Assembly (NCBI GenBank): GCA_029961105.1
Contig: JASBVO010000004.1
Location: forward strand, 62,001 to 126,000
Direction: 5' to 3'
DNA: 64,000 nucleotides
From: Micrococcus sp.
Lineage (GTDB): Bacteria > Actinomycetota > Actinomycetes > Actinomycetales > Micrococcaceae
Under the pieces are notes generated by a model, which ran no database searches, was not told where the DNA came from, and saw nothing but the letters and a program-made list of their open reading frames with translations. A program made the translations under genes and the position numbers. This document shows, piece by piece, positions 1 through 9,906 of this stretch. Within the stretch, counting starts at the first letter, position 1; every line of letters begins with the position of its first letter.

Positions 1-1275
1 CCGGTCCGGCCTGTCTCTTCGCCCGGGGACGCAGGCGGCTCAGCAGTTCCCCACGATCGCGAGTCTGCCCCCCACGGTGGCCCCGCTTCTTCGGTGACCC
101 ATGACCGCGACTCGACGACTTCCCTGGACCGCGGCTCCGCAGTGGACACCGGTGAGACGCGCCGGGCCGACGTCGTGGGCGGCGCCGCCGCGGGGGCTGC
201 TGCCGGAGCCGCCGCCGCAGCCGAGGCGGGGACCGGTCCGGGGACCGCGACCGCCGGTGCCGGCTCCACCGCGGGGGCGGAAGCGGCCCGGGGCCGGGCG
301 GCCACTGCTGGGGCGGATGCCGCCAAGGGCGGGCGTAGCTCCCAGCCGGGCCGCAATCGCCCCGAGGACACCGACGTCGCCGCCCGGCGGCCGAAGGTCA
401 GCCTCTGGTCGGACGACGAGGACGCGGAGCAGCGTGGCCACCAGGACAGCGTCAGCGCCGCGCCTGCCGCAGGGCTGACCGCCGGGGCCGCCACCTCCGC
501 TCTCACCGGCGATCGCCGGCATGTCTCCCACGACGCCGGCGCCATCGATCGAGCGGACCGGGGAGACGACGCGGACCGAGACGCCTTCGCGGACGAGTAC
601 GAGGACCAGGAATTCCAGGACGAGGACAAGCCACGGGGCGCGCGCTGGATCGTCGGTGGCATCCTCGCCCTGGTGCTCGTCCTGGGAGCGGTCTTCGCCT
701 TCAACCTCCTGGGCAACAATCGTGAACCCCAGGCCGGTGGCGAGGACACGGCCACGTCGTCACCGACCGCGGGCAACCCTGGCGAGTCGGAGACCGCAGG
801 ATCCGACCTGCCCGAACCGGTGATCGCCGGGGCCACCCGGCTTGTGCCCGACAGCCCCCAACTGAGCGCTGAGACGGACAACACGCTGGCCAATGCCATC
901 GACGGCAACCCGGCCACCGCCTGGCAGACGTACTCCTTCGCCCAACCGGGCTTCGGGGGGTACGCCTCCTCGATGGCCCTGGTGATCGAACTCCAGGAGC
1001 CCAGCGCCATCAATCAGGTGGACATCGCCCAGAACAACGGCAGCGGCGGGTCCTTCTCGGTCCTGCTGAACGACGCTCCCCAATTGGACGGTGCCCGGCA
1101 GATCGCCGAGGGCTCCTTCACCGGACCGCAGGTCAGCGTGCCCGTGAGTGGGGAGGATGGCGGACCGGCCGAGGCCCAGTACGTGATCATCAACTTCACC
1201 GAGCTGCCTCAGCTGTCCAATGCCTCGGCGAACCTTCCCTATGGGCTGCGCATCGCCGAAGTGCAGGTGCAGTGA
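1..1275 (+). CDS. Membrane protein with C-terminal discoidin-like domain (5' end outside window)
   Basis: The frame is open from the first base with no stop, so the gene begins upstream; a GTG at 94 is an internal candidate only. The visible part runs: an Ala/Gly-rich low-complexity linker, an acidic stretch (about 545-630), one membrane helix (about 643-714), then an extracytoplasmic beta-rich region with the IDGNPATAWQT signature of F5/8-type-C (discoidin-like) domains. In Micrococcaceae this position next to trxB is held by a protein with an N-terminal kinase-like domain following murJ; mycobacterial MurJ carries a comparable pseudokinase and outer domain as one fusion. I infer that the missing 5' part is that kinase-like domain and that the protein helps control peptidoglycan precursor export. 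Stop TGA at 1273-1275. Confidence 0.75.
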   Translation, partial: PVRPVSSPGDAGGSAVPHDRESAPHGGPASSVTHDRDSTTSLDRGSAVDTGETRRADVVGGAAAGAAAGAAAAAEAGTGPGTATAGAGSTAGAEAARGRAATAGADAAKGGRSSQPGRNRPEDTDVAARRPKVSLWSDDEDAEQRGHQDSVSAAPAAGLTAGAATSALTGDRRHVSHDAGAIDRADRGDDADRDAFADEYEDQEFQDEDKPRGARWIVGGILALVLVLGAVFAFNLLGNNREPQAGGEDTATSSPTAGNPGESETAGSDLPEPVIAGATRLVPDSPQLSAETDNTLANAIDGNPATAWQTYSFAQPGFGGYASSMALVIELQEPSAINQVDIAQNNGSGGSFSVLLNDAPQLDGARQIAEGSFTGPQVSVPVSGEDGGPAEAQYVIINFTELPQLSNASANLPYGLRIAEVQVQ

Positions 1276-1336
1276 CGGCACCCTGGGCCGGTCCGCGGAG
1301 GCCGGGGTCCGCGGGGCGGTAGTGCGTACGGCGCAC

Positions 1337-1362
1337 GGAATAGCTTCCCCTATGGTGGTGTT
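1337..1362 (+). promoter_or_regulatory. SigR/SigH-type promoter of trxBA
   Basis: GGAAT at 1337-1341, an 18-base spacer, then GTT at 1360-1362. This matches the GGAAT-N18-GTT signature known for the thiol-oxidative-stress sigma factors SigR (Streptomyces) and SigH (mycobacteria), for which trxBA is a standard target. It lies about 38 bases before the trxB start. The motif and spacing are seen directly; the sigma factor is inferred. Confidence 0.7.
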
Positions 1363-1399
1363 CCACCCTAGAGAACCCCCTCACCGTGAAGGAAGTACC

Positions 1400-2374
<975 letters not shown>

Positions 2375-2445
2375 GGCCTCGACCACTACAGACCCGGCTG
2401 GATCCGCCCGGTCCACGCCATTGTCCACTGAAACCAGGAGGAACC

Positions 2446-2769
2446 ATGAGCACCATTGACGTCACCGATCAGGACTTCCAGGAGAAGGTCCTCAATTCGG
2501 ACAAGCCCGTTCTCGTCGACTTCTGGGCAGAGTGGTGCGGCCCGTGCCGCATGCTCACTCCTGTCCTGGAGGAACTTGCGGCCGAGAACGAGGACAAGAT
2601 CACCGTGGCCAAGCTGAATGTCGATGACAACCCCCAGGCGGCCTCCACCTATGGGATCACCAGCATCCCTGCCGTGATGGTCTTCAAGGGGGGCGAGAAG
2701 GTCGCCACGTCGATCGGGGCCAAGCCGAAGCAGGTCCTCGAGGCCGAGTTCGCCGAATTCCTCAAGTAA
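2446..2769 (+). CDS. trxA: Thioredoxin
   Basis: Small cytosolic dithiol protein of 107 residues, with the active site WCGPC in [11 protein letters not shown] and the conserved cis-proline in [14 protein letters not shown]. It passes electrons from TrxB to ribonucleotide reductase, methionine sulfoxide reductases and other partners. A strong AGGAGGA lies just before the ATG. It is second in the trxBA pair and is followed by a bidirectional hairpin terminator at 2799. Confidence 0.97.
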   Translation: MSTIDVTDQDFQEKVLNSDKPVLVDFWAEWCGPCRMLTPVLEELAAENEDKITVAKLNVDDNPQAASTYGITSIPAVMVFKGGEKVATSIGAKPKQVLEAEFAEFLK

Positions 2770-2798
2770 GCGTTCACCGCTGACACCGGTGGAAACCG

Positions 2799-2832
2799 AA
2801 GGCCCCGCTCCTCTGGGAGCGGGGCCTTCTTC
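2799..2832. terminator. Bidirectional terminator between trxA and parB
   Basis: An 11-bp perfect GC stem (2801-2811 with 2816-2826), a 4-base loop, flanking A/T pairs and a TTCTTCT tract on the + side. It sits between convergent trxA and parB and can serve both. Confidence 0.8.
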
Positions 2833-2880
2833 TACCTGAGACCTGTCACCGCAGGCACGAAAACAGGGGCAATCACGCTT

Positions 2881-4380
2881 TTAGGCCTGAGAAGCGTTAG
2901 ACCCTGACGGATTGATCAGGGCCATGATCCGGTTGAGGTCTTCCACCGAGGCGAAGTCGATGGCGATCTTCCCCTTCCGGGCCCCGAGCGTGATCCTCAC
3001 CGTGGTGTCGAGCTGATCTGTCAGCGTATTCGCCAGGTAATCCAGTCGTTCGTGCCGGTCCGAGCGCGAAGCACGGGGCTTCGGCTTGGCCTTCCGGATG
3101 CCGTCGTGAAGGGAAACCAGTTCCTCCGTGGCACGAACCGACAGGCCCTCGGACACGATCTTCTGGGCCAGTTTCTCCATCTCGGCCGGATCTACGAGCC
3201 CCAACAGGGCACGGGCATGACCGGCTGACAGGACACCCGAGGCGACTCTGCGTTGGACCAACGGGGGCAGCTTCAGCAGGCGCAGGGTATTGGAGATCTG
3301 GGGACGCGATCGACCGATCCTGCTCGAGAGCTCGTCCTGGGTGCAGTCGAAGTCCTCCAGGAGCTGCTCATAGGCAGCGGCCTCTTCCAGCGGATTGAGC
3401 TGACTGCGGTGCAGGTTCTCGAGGAGTGCATCCCGCAGTAGGGCGGTATCGGCAGTGTGCCGGACGATGGCCGGAATGGTGGCCAAGCCCGCACGTTGAC
3501 TGGCGCGCCAACGGCGTTCGCCCATGACGAGTTCATAGGGACTGGGGCCGTCGACGGGTCGAACCACGATCGGCTGGAGGACGCCGACCTCCCTGATCGA
3601 GGCGACCAACTCCTCCATGTCCTCTTCGTCGAACACCTCCCGGGGCTGACGCGGGTTGGGATGGATGTCCAGCACGGGGAGGGAACGCAGCTCCGCGTCT
3701 TCCGACGTCCCCGAGGACTGGGTCGATGAGTGGCCCGTGACGGTCGATTCGCCGTGGGAGGCTGCGGCCTCGGCGGACCTCAGTTTGTCAACCGCAGTGG
3801 GTTGATCCGTCTCGTTATTCCCCCGGTCGCCGACGGACGCCAGCGGCGCCCGAAGAGTCCTGGGCGAGACTGGGGGCATGGCGGGGCGCTTGCGGCCGTT
3901 GGCCGTGGGACCAGTCGATGACGACTCTGATGCACTCTGCGCGCTGGACGAGGCTTCGGCCCTGCGGTCCGGAAAGAAGACGTCCACCGGTCGGCGCGTC
4001 TCCCGGACCGTTGGCTTAGTGTCCGCCGAAGAAGCTCCACCGAGATACCGGCCCGCGACGTCCTCAGGACTCCGTTCGGTGGGCGTCGTCCCGGCCGCCG
4101 TCTCGGGCTCGTCTGCCACCTCCGGCGTCTCCGGCTCCTCTGTAGAGGAAGGTTCCTTGGATTCACCGGACGGGGTTACCTCGTCTGGGACGGTCGCCGG
4201 CATCGAGCTGCTGTTCTCAGCCGCGGTGTGACTCTTCTCCGAGATGCCGACCGTGATGGCGTCACTGTCAACGCTATCTATATCGGCGGTTTTACCATCG
4301 TCGGAAATTTCCTCCTCGGGAACGGTACTCTGAATGAGCGCTTCCAGGCCCCGTCCTAGCCCACGCCGGCTCTTCTTCAC
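2881..4380 (-). CDS. parB: Chromosome-partitioning protein ParB
   Basis: CTP-dependent DNA clamp that loads at parS and organises the origin region for segregation. The N-terminus has [11 protein letters not shown] (about residues 6-16, the ParA-contacting segment). The CTP-binding domain shows NPRQPR (242-247), GERRWRA (287-293) and ENLHR (321-325), followed by a helix-turn-helix (about 347-370) that reads parS and a C-terminal dimerisation domain. GTG start at 4380 behind a clear AAGGAG. At 499 residues it is longer than the usual 300-400 because of a 220-residue acidic, Ser/Thr/Pro-rich linker (about 17-235) between the ParA-binding tip and the clamp. It is unusually separated from parA (starting 7490) by a parS-rich spacer and therefore probably has its own promoter. 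Confidence 0.95.
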   Translation of the reverse strand: MKKSRRGLGRGLEALIQSTVPEEEISDDGKTADIDSVDSDAITVGISEKSHTAAENSSSMPATVPDEVTPSGESKEPSSTEEPETPEVADEPETAAGTTPTERSPEDVAGRYLGGASSADTKPTVRETRRPVDVFFPDRRAEASSSAQSASESSSTGPTANGRKRPAMPPVSPRTLRAPLASVGDRGNNETDQPTAVDKLRSAEAAASHGESTVTGHSSTQSSGTSEDAELRSLPVLDIHPNPRQPREVFDEEDMEELVASIREVGVLQPIVVRPVDGPSPYELVMGERRWRASQRAGLATIPAIVRHTADTALLRDALLENLHRSQLNPLEEAAAYEQLLEDFDCTQDELSSRIGRSRPQISNTLRLLKLPPLVQRRVASGVLSAGHARALLGLVDPAEMEKLAQKIVSEGLSVRATEELVSLHDGIRKAKPKPRASRSDRHERLDYLANTLTDQLDTTVRITLGARKGKIAIDFASVEDLNRIMALINPSGSNASQA

Positions 4381-4424
4381 ACATTCTCCTTATATCGCGA
4401 CAACGTCATCGACCAGTCTAGGCC

Positions 4425-4438
4425 GTTTCACGTGAAAC
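4425..4438. promoter_or_regulatory. parS site 1 (perfect)
   Basis: Exact GTTTCACGTGAAAC, flanked by GGCC/GGCT so the palindrome extends. It is 45 bases upstream of the parB start and could also allow ParB autoregulation. Confidence 0.92.
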
Positions 4439-4563
4439 GGCTGCCGCGGGCGTCATGGGTTGGGCAGCGCGGACGGTGTCGTTGGTCTGTGACGGACACT
4501 CCATACATCCCCTTGCAACGGTTTCGCGAATGAACCGCGTTGTTGCGACTGAGCCGGATTGCC

Positions 4564-4577
4564 GTTTCACGTGAAAC
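4564..4577. promoter_or_regulatory. parS site 2 (perfect)
   Basis: Exact GTTTCACGTGAAAC, 139 bases from site 1. Confidence 0.92.
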
Positions 4578-4944
4578 CTCAGATTCGAGGCGCCTCCACA
4601 ACGATGTGGGAGGAGTCTCGAAGCCTTGGGGCGCCTTTGCGGTCGGCGGACGGAGCGGCGAGTACGAAGGAGTGAGTCACGGGATCTTGATCATTTGTCT
4701 CCCGCCGTCTGGACCTAATCCGGAAATTCAAGCCTCGATGGCGGTCCGTGCGCTCAGTTATGTGACAGCGAGCATTACCAGCTCGCATACGTCGACGTGC
4801 ACAGCGGCGGTGGCGGCGCCCCGACGCCGAGCCCGGAATCCGGTTCTGCGCAGGCCGTCATCGCATTGCCTCGCTGGTGCTGAGGTCTTGGGCTGCACCT
4901 CTATGCTCTCCGTTGTGTCCGGACAAGGCATCGAGATGGCGCGC

Positions 4945-4958
4945 GTTTCACGTGGAAC
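4945..4958. promoter_or_regulatory. parS-like site 3 (one mismatch)
   Basis: GTTTCACGTGGAAC; one base departs from the palindrome in the right half. Confidence 0.8.
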
Positions 4959-5287
4959 AGCACTAAGGTTCAGCCCCACCAGCCATGCCCACGCGAGCGT
5001 TGAAGCCCGCCAGGTCTGCATGGCTGCCATGATCCCGGAAGAGAGGCCCGGACGGCACACCGAGTAGGAGTAACCCACAGCGGGGCAGGTCTAGGGCATA
5101 GTCCTAGACAAATCCCCGGGGACGCTTATGGACCGACAGCAGCCCTCAACCCAGCGTCATCACGTCGTCAAGTCCCAGTCGCCCGGGCCTTCGTCTACAC
5201 AGCCGCTCCCGATTCCTGGCGGGGTCGCACCCGATCTCGCTCTTCCATTACAGAAGAAACAGCGGTGCCCGATGCCCCGACCGAGCA

Positions 5288-5301
5288 GTTTCACGTGCAA
5301 C
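5288..5301. promoter_or_regulatory. parS-like site 4 (one mismatch)
   Basis: GTTTCACGTGCAAC; one departure in the right half. Confidence 0.78.
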
Positions 5302-5591
5302 CCCGGTCGTCCGTTCAGCTAGTTGGCGAGCAGAGTCTGTAGGAGGGGGTGCGCGTCGACCGCGCTAACTATGACCGTCGTCAATCGACGTAATAGGGGT
5401 GGAATTCCGGGCTCGCCGACACCGGTCCGAGGGAAACCCGGCCCGATCCAATCAGTTCGAATTGGCGACGTAGCTTCCTGTTCGCTGTGGACATTCCCGT
5501 CGTGCCGTAGCCACCAGTGCGTCAAGAAAGCCGCAGGACAGCAGCCGGCTCTGCGGCGACGGGCCGCAGGGAGGCTGCCGTAGCAGGCACG

Positions 5592-5605
5592 CTTTCACGT
5601 GAAAC
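5592..5605. promoter_or_regulatory. parS-like site 5 (one mismatch)
   Basis: CTTTCACGTGAAAC; only the outermost base differs. Confidence 0.83.
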
Positions 5606-5788
5606 GTGGTCCTCCAAGCCCCCTGGCCAGGCCAGCCATCCATCAGAGTAGCGGGCTGCATGACGCGGGTCAGTCCGAACCACGGATGACAGGCCGGTCC
5701 GCCCAGACAGCCTGGGGGTCACCAGCGAAGGGCCACCGGGGTGGAATCGAAGGAACGTCAGGCAGCACTGCAGCTGGCTCGGGAATTG

Positions 5789-5802
5789 GTTTCACGTGAA
5801 AC
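5789..5802. promoter_or_regulatory. parS site 6 (perfect)
   Basis: Exact GTTTCACGTGAAAC. Confidence 0.92.
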
Positions 5803-6030
5803 GACGCTCAGAACAAAGGGCTTATCGACGAGGGTGCACCCCTTTTGGCCCAAGCGCCCTCGAAGCGGCGCCACAGCGCGTCTGCTTCCTATCCGAAAAG
5901 GGAGAGAGCGTCTGTCGGGCTACAGGTCCGTCACCGGCCGCGTGTGCGACGCCTGGGTGACACCAGGGAAGGGCCAGAAATGACGGTGAAACACCATGCC
6001 AAGAGAAAGGTGCTGGACTTCAATGCGCCA

Positions 6031-6044
6031 GTTCCACGCGAAAC
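6031..6044. promoter_or_regulatory. parS-like site 7 (two mismatches)
   Basis: GTTCCACGCGAAAC; two departures, probably weak binding if any. Confidence 0.55.
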
Positions 6045-6154
6045 AAGAATCGGGCCCGACCAACAAGCTTGCCCGCCTGCCGTGCCCCGCTGCAAACACG
6101 GGGGCCTTGGCTTCCTCTCATAAGGGCCGCGGCCTGGCGCCGACGAGGGCGGCC

Positions 6155-6168
6155 GTTTCACGTGAAAC
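6155..6168. promoter_or_regulatory. parS site 8 (perfect)
   Basis: Exact GTTTCACGTGAAAC within GGCC...GGCC, so an 18-base perfect palindrome equivalent to that around site 1. Confidence 0.93.
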
Positions 6169-6203
6169 GGCCCCGAATATCCCCCTACGAGCCGCGAGAC
6201 TGT

Positions 6204-6283
6204 GTCCACGTCACGGGCCCACGTCCACGTCCATGTCCCCGTCCATGACCGTGCCCAGCCCCGTCCGCGTCCCTGTGGGCGTC
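6204..6283. repeat. Degenerate GTCCNN hexamer tract
   Basis: Roughly ten imperfect repeats of GTCCAC/GTCCAT/GTCCCC/GTCCGC occur just after parS site 8. Pyrimidine-rich on the + strand. No gene is recognisable here. It may be slipped-strand expansion in an unconstrained spacer. Confidence 0.6.
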
Positions 6284-6536
6284 CGTCATCGCCTGGGCCT
6301 GTTGGCGTCCAACTTTGTCCCCGCGTTAGGGGCATTGACGCGATCATCACCGCATACGTCGCGTTTTGCGTCCGTGACCACGTCCGTCCGGTTCGAAGTG
6401 CACATGGAAGCAACAGGCGAAATCAACCTGAGCGGGCTGAAACCAGACCGGAAAGAGCCATTACTGGGTGAAAGCAGAATGGAAACCCGACCGTCCGTCC
6501 CAGGAACGCCGATCGGCCTGGCCAGTCCCCGTCCAG

Positions 6537-7490
6537 CTACACCCCAGCGGTATGCCCACGCTCGGCGATCTCGACCGCGGCCTCACGATAGGAGAGGGCC
6601 CCGGTCGACTGCGGATCGTACGTCAGCACGGACTGCTGATAGCTGGGGGCCTCGGAGATCCTGACGTTGCGCGGAATGACAGCGTCGAGCACCTCATTGG
6701 GGAAGTGCTCACGGACCTCCGCGGCGACCTGTGTTGCCAGGTTGGTCCGACCGTCGTACATCGTCAAGAGGATCGTTGAGACACGCAGCGAGGCGTTGAG
6801 ATGCTTCTGGATCATCTCGATGTTCTTCAGCAGCTGGGACAGCCCCTCCAGGGCGTAGTACTCCGTCTGGATCGGGATCAGCACCTCGCCGGCGGCCACG
6901 AAGGCGTTCACGGTCAGCAGACCCAAGCTGGGCGGGCAATCGATGAACACGTAGTCCAGACGGGGAAGACCTTCGCGTTCACGATGAGCGAAGTACTGAT
7001 TCAGCGCACGGGTCAGGCGCTGTTCACGGGCGACCAGCGATACCAGCTCGATCTCGGCTCCGGCCAGGTCGATCGTGGCAGGGGCCACCACCAGCCCATC
7101 GACGTCGGGGCACGGCTGAACGACATCCGCCAGCGGAACCTCGTCGATGAGCACGTCGTAGACGCTGTCGACGTCGGAGGTGTGAGGGATCGCCAGCGCG
7201 GTGGACGCGTTGCCCTGCGGGTCGATATCCACCACGAGTACCTGCATGCCCGCGCGTGCCATGGCCGCGGCGAGGTTGACGCTCGTGGTGGTCTTGCCGA
7301 CGCCGCCCTTCTGGTTCGACACCGTGATGATCCGGGTCTCACGGGGCTTGGGTACCTTCCGTGCCCGCAGCTTGGCCCGCCGTCGGTTCTCCTGGGCGAT
7401 CTCCTGGGTGAGCGGGGCCGCACCGGCACCGTCACTGCGAGACGTCACGGCGGGCTCAGTTCCACGTGCAACACCTGACTCATCAGTCAA
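6537..7490 (-). CDS. parA: Chromosome-partitioning ATPase ParA
   Basis: DNA-binding, ATP-switch protein that moves ParB-parS complexes. The deviant Walker A KGGVGKTT lies at about residues 61-68, with DIDPQGN and [11 protein letters not shown] following in family order. The length of 317 residues fits with a 50-residue basic N-terminal extension. The best start is TTG at 7490 (LTDESGV), since GGGAGG sits eight bases upstream and no in-frame ATG lies nearby. It is downstream of rsmG with a 76-base gap, and its 5' end contains a degenerate parS (7459). parB lies on the same strand but 2.15 kb further on. Confidence 0.95.
   Translation of the reverse strand: MTDESGVARGTEPAVTSRSDGAGAAPLTQEIAQENRRRAKLRARKVPKPRETRIITVSNQKGGVGKTTTSVNLAAAMARAGMQVLVVDIDPQGNASTALAIPHTSDVDSVYDVLIDEVPLADVVQPCPDVDGLVVAPATIDLAGAEIELVSLVAREQRLTRALNQYFAHREREGLPRLDYVFIDCPPSLGLLTVNAFVAAGEVLIPIQTEYYALEGLSQLLKNIEMIQKHLNASLRVSTILLTMYDGRTNLATQVAAEVREHFPNEVLDAVIPRNVRISEAPSYQQSVLTYDPQSTGALSYREAAVEIAERGHTAGV
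7459..7472. promoter_or_regulatory. parS-like site 9 inside the parA 5' end (two mismatches)
   Basis: GTTCCACGTGCAAC, symmetrically degenerate, inside codons 7-11 of parA. Coding constraint means it may be fortuitous. Confidence 0.4.
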
Positions 7491-7566
7491 GAAAACAACC
7501 TCCCGAGGTTGATAAGACAGCGACGTCGACCCTCCGGTGGGGCGATCGGCGTGTCCAGCCTACTGG

Positions 7567-8277
7567 TCAGCGACCACGTCCGACCCCGACGCGGACCACG
7601 GTGGTGGGTTCAGCGAGCAGGTCGCCACCAACGGTCTCGATGACGGGAGCGGAGCACTTGTGCTTCTTCAATACCTTGGCGGCCGTTCGTACCTCGTCCG
7701 CAGCGCTGCGGCCCTTGATCGCCAGCAACTCACCGCTGCCCTGGAGGAGCGGCACCGTCATCGGCACGAGGGTCTTCAGCGCGGAGACGGCACGGGCGGT
7801 CACCACGTCCGCGGCGATATTGCCCACGACCTGCTCCGACCGAGCACGCACCACGTCCACGTTGTCCAGCCCCAGGTCCTCCACCACCATGTCCAGCCAG
7901 GAGACCCGGCGCTCCAGCGGCTCGATCAGGATGAACTGGCAGTCGGGCCGGGCCAGCGCCAGGGCGATGCCGGGCAGGCCGGCGCCGGAGCCGACGTCGG
8001 CCACCAGGGCGCCGTCGGGCAGGAGGTCACCGACCACCGCGCAGTTCAGCACGTGACGCTCCCACAGCCGCGGGACCTCCCGGGGGCCGAGCAGGCCCCA
8101 TTCGATACCGGTGGAGGCCAGGTGCTGCACGTACCGCCGGGCCAGGTCGAGGCGGTCGCCGAACAACTCCTGCGCCGCCTCCAACAGCTCCCCGGACAAC
8201 TCCGGGGGTTCCTGGACGCCTTCCTCGCTGGTCTCAGGCACCGGCGGAGACCACCACGTGCCGGCGCGGTCCTTCAC
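7567..8277 (-). CDS. rsmG: 16S rRNA (guanine-527-N7)-methyltransferase RsmG (GidB)
   Basis: SAM-dependent methyltransferase acting on 16S rRNA G527; loss gives low-level streptomycin resistance in other bacteria. The SAM loop DVGSGAGLPG (about 94-103) is preceded by RLWERHVLNC, typical of GidB. The length is 236 residues. The GTG start at 8277 overlaps the end of jag by 44 bases; an in-frame GTG at 8241 is an alternative, and neither has a convincing ribosome site, so the N-terminal 12 residues are uncertain. Part of the leftward rnpA-yidC-jag-rsmG block. Confidence 0.93.
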   Translation of the reverse strand: MKDRAGTWWSPPVPETSEEGVQEPPELSGELLEAAQELFGDRLDLARRYVQHLASTGIEWGLLGPREVPRLWERHVLNCAVVGDLLPDGALVADVGSGAGLPGIALALARPDCQFILIEPLERRVSWLDMVVEDLGLDNVDVVRARSEQVVGNIAADVVTARAVSALKTLVPMTVPLLQGSGELLAIKGRSAADEVRTAAKVLKKHKCSAPVIETVGGDLLAEPTTVVRVGVGRGR

Positions 8278-8932
8278 CCTCGGACTCGCTCACCAAGCCG
8301 GCCTGGGCGATGACGTCATGGACCACCTTGCGCTCGTACGCCCCCATGGGCTTGAGGTGGACCGGCTCGCCGGTCTGGCGGACCTGCTCCACGGCGTCCT
8401 GGGCCACTGCCTCCAGCTCGGTGGCGCGACGGGCACGATGGCCGGCGATGTCCAGGACCAGGCGTGAGCGATTGCCGGTCGCGGAGAGCACGGCGAGCCG
8501 TACAAGCTCCTGCAGGGCTTCGAGGCCCTTGCCGTCCCGCCCCACGAGATCGCGGAGACGGTCGTCCCCGTCCTCGGCGATCACGGACAGGTAGGTCCTT
8601 CCGTTGCGCACCTCGATGTCGATGTCACCGTCGATATCGGAGATGTCGAGCAGCTCCTCGACATAGTCGGCGGCGATGTCGCCCTCCTCCTCGAGGCGGC
8701 TCGCCGACGACCCCGACGAGGAGCCAGCCGGTGCGTCGGTGGCCTCGTCGACGTCCCCGGCAGCATCCTCCGCAAAGTCGTCCCCAGGCTCGTCGACAGA
8801 CTCGTCCACAGGGTCGACCGCAGGTTCATCCACGAGGCGGCCCGGGGCCTGGTCGACCGACTGCTCGGCACCCGGCACGGCGTCCGTGGTCTCGGGGACA
8901 TCCCCGTTGGACGATGCTGACACGTCGGTCAT
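8234..8932 (-). CDS. jag: KH/R3H-domain RNA-binding protein Jag (KhpB)
   Basis: 232-residue single-stranded-nucleic-acid binding protein, in other bacteria a KhpA partner affecting cell division and elongation. The N-terminal third is acidic and Asp/Glu/Ser rich (about 1-85), replacing the Jag_N domain of Firmicutes. A KH domain with LVGRDGKGLEALQ follows and then an R3H segment (RKVVHDVIAQAGLVSESEG). The ATG at 8932 has GAGGAG upstream and overlaps the yidC stop as TGATG, so translation is coupled. A longer in-frame extension to 9127 is a yidC shadow and was not used. Confidence 0.92.
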   Translation of the reverse strand: MTDVSASSNGDVPETTDAVPGAEQSVDQAPGRLVDEPAVDPVDESVDEPGDDFAEDAAGDVDEATDAPAGSSSGSSASRLEEEGDIAADYVEELLDISDIDGDIDIEVRNGRTYLSVIAEDGDDRLRDLVGRDGKGLEALQELVRLAVLSATGNRSRLVLDIAGHRARRATELEAVAQDAVEQVRQTGEPVHLKPMGAYERKVVHDVIAQAGLVSESEGEGPRRHVVVSAGA

Positions 8933-9900
8933 CACTTTCTCCTCTTCTTGGGCTGCCGCCTGGGCTGCTGGCGCTGGCCCGTCTGGGGCCTGGCAGCCTC
9001 GGCCTCGGCCTTCGCCGCCGCCTCCTGGGCGGCCTTGCCCACGGGCGGCAGGCCCTTGGCCGCACGGCGCTCGTTGAGCTCGCGCTCGGCCAGCGAGCCG
9101 GGGGTGGGGTTGTTGCGGATGATCCACATCTGCTGGCCGACGGCCCAGAAGTTGGTGGCCGTCCAGTAGATCAGCACGCCGATCGGGAAGTTGATGCCGC
9201 CGATGCCGAACACCAGCGGAAGGATGTAGAGCATGAACTTCTGCGACTGGGCGAATGGCCCGGTCATCGCGGCCTCGGACATGTTCTTGCTCATCAGCAT
9301 CTTCTGCATGAAGAACTGAGAGGCCGTCATGAGGATGATCATGATGACCGAGACGATGATGACGGCGAGGTTGAAGTTCTCGCCCATCGAGCCCAGGAAG
9401 GTGGACTGCATGGGTGCGCCCAGGAAGATGGCATCGCCGAAGGAACGAATCTGGTCGGCGGACAGGGCGGCCTCGCCCTCACCCCGTTCCGCGGCCGCGC
9501 CGGCGCCGGTGAGGATCTGGAACAGCGCGAAGAAGAACGGCATCTGCACGAGCATCGGCAGGCAGGCCGCGAACGGACTGGTGCCGTGCTCCTTGAACAG
9601 GGCCTGCTGTTCCATCGCCATGGCCTGACGGGACAGCTGGTCGGTCTTCCCCTTGTACTTGGCCTGCAGCTTCTGGATCTCGGGCTGCATCGCCTGCATG
9701 GCGCGCTGCGACTTGATCTGCTTGACAAACAGCGGGATGAGCGCGGTGCGGACGAGGATCACCAGGAGGATGATCGACAGCGTCCAGGTGACACCGCTGT
9801 TGGGATCCATGCCGATCCAGTCCAGGAGGGTGTGGAAGGCACCGAGGATCCAGGACATCACCCACTTGAAGGGCCAGAGAATGATTGCGAAGAAGTCCAT
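8932..9900 (-). CDS. yidC: Membrane protein insertase YidC
   Basis: Inserts membrane proteins alone or with SecYEG. The 322-residue protein has an early helix (FFAIILWPFKWVMSWIL), the conserved TM with the hydrophilic-groove Arg (IILLVILVRTALIPLF), the cytoplasmic helical hairpin rich in Gln/Lys (MQAMQPEIQKLQAKYKGK) and later helices, ending in a Lys/Arg-rich tail (QPKKRRK) typical of ribosome contact. Length and lack of a large periplasmic domain fit the Gram-positive/actinobacterial type. It sits between yidD and jag in the usual order. Confidence 0.95.
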   Translation of the reverse strand: MDFFAIILWPFKWVMSWILGAFHTLLDWIGMDPNSGVTWTLSIILLVILVRTALIPLFVKQIKSQRAMQAMQPEIQKLQAKYKGKTDQLSRQAMAMEQQALFKEHGTSPFAACLPMLVQMPFFFALFQILTGAGAAAERGEGEAALSADQIRSFGDAIFLGAPMQSTFLGSMGENFNLAVIIVSVIMIILMTASQFFMQKMLMSKNMSEAAMTGPFAQSQKFMLYILPLVFGIGGINFPIGVLIYWTATNFWAVGQQMWIIRNNPTPGSLAERELNERRAAKGLPPVGKAAQEAAAKAEAEAARPQTGQRQQPRRQPKKRRK

Positions 9901-9906
9901 GGTCTC

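Larger units (their letters stand above)
4381..6536. other. Gene-free parS array between parA and parB
   Basis: This 2.15-kb interval has no reading frame with actinobacterial codon bias, ribosome site or recognisable protein. It contains eight copies of the ParB-binding palindrome GTTTCACGTGAAAC or near matches, at 4425, 4564, 4945, 5288, 5592, 5789, 6031 and 6155. Four are perfect, three have one mismatch and one has two. Spacing is irregular (124 to 381 bases). By eye, base composition is less extreme than in neighbouring genes. The parS consensus is established for most bacteria; the role of this interval as the main ParB loading platform is inferred. Confidence 0.85.

Noticed and set aside
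4540-6664. Several open frames of 60-220 codons in the parA-parB spacer
   Set aside because: They read through parS palindromes, have mixed codon use, no ribosome sites and no family resemblance.
8040-8260. CACGTG hexamers near rsmG as further parS sites
   Set aside because: They lack the flanking TTT/AAA half-sites needed for ParB recognition.
8234-9127. Longer Jag starting at 9127
   Set aside because: The extra 65 codons overlap yidC and are low-complexity; ATG 8932 has a strong ribosome site and the TGATG coupling.
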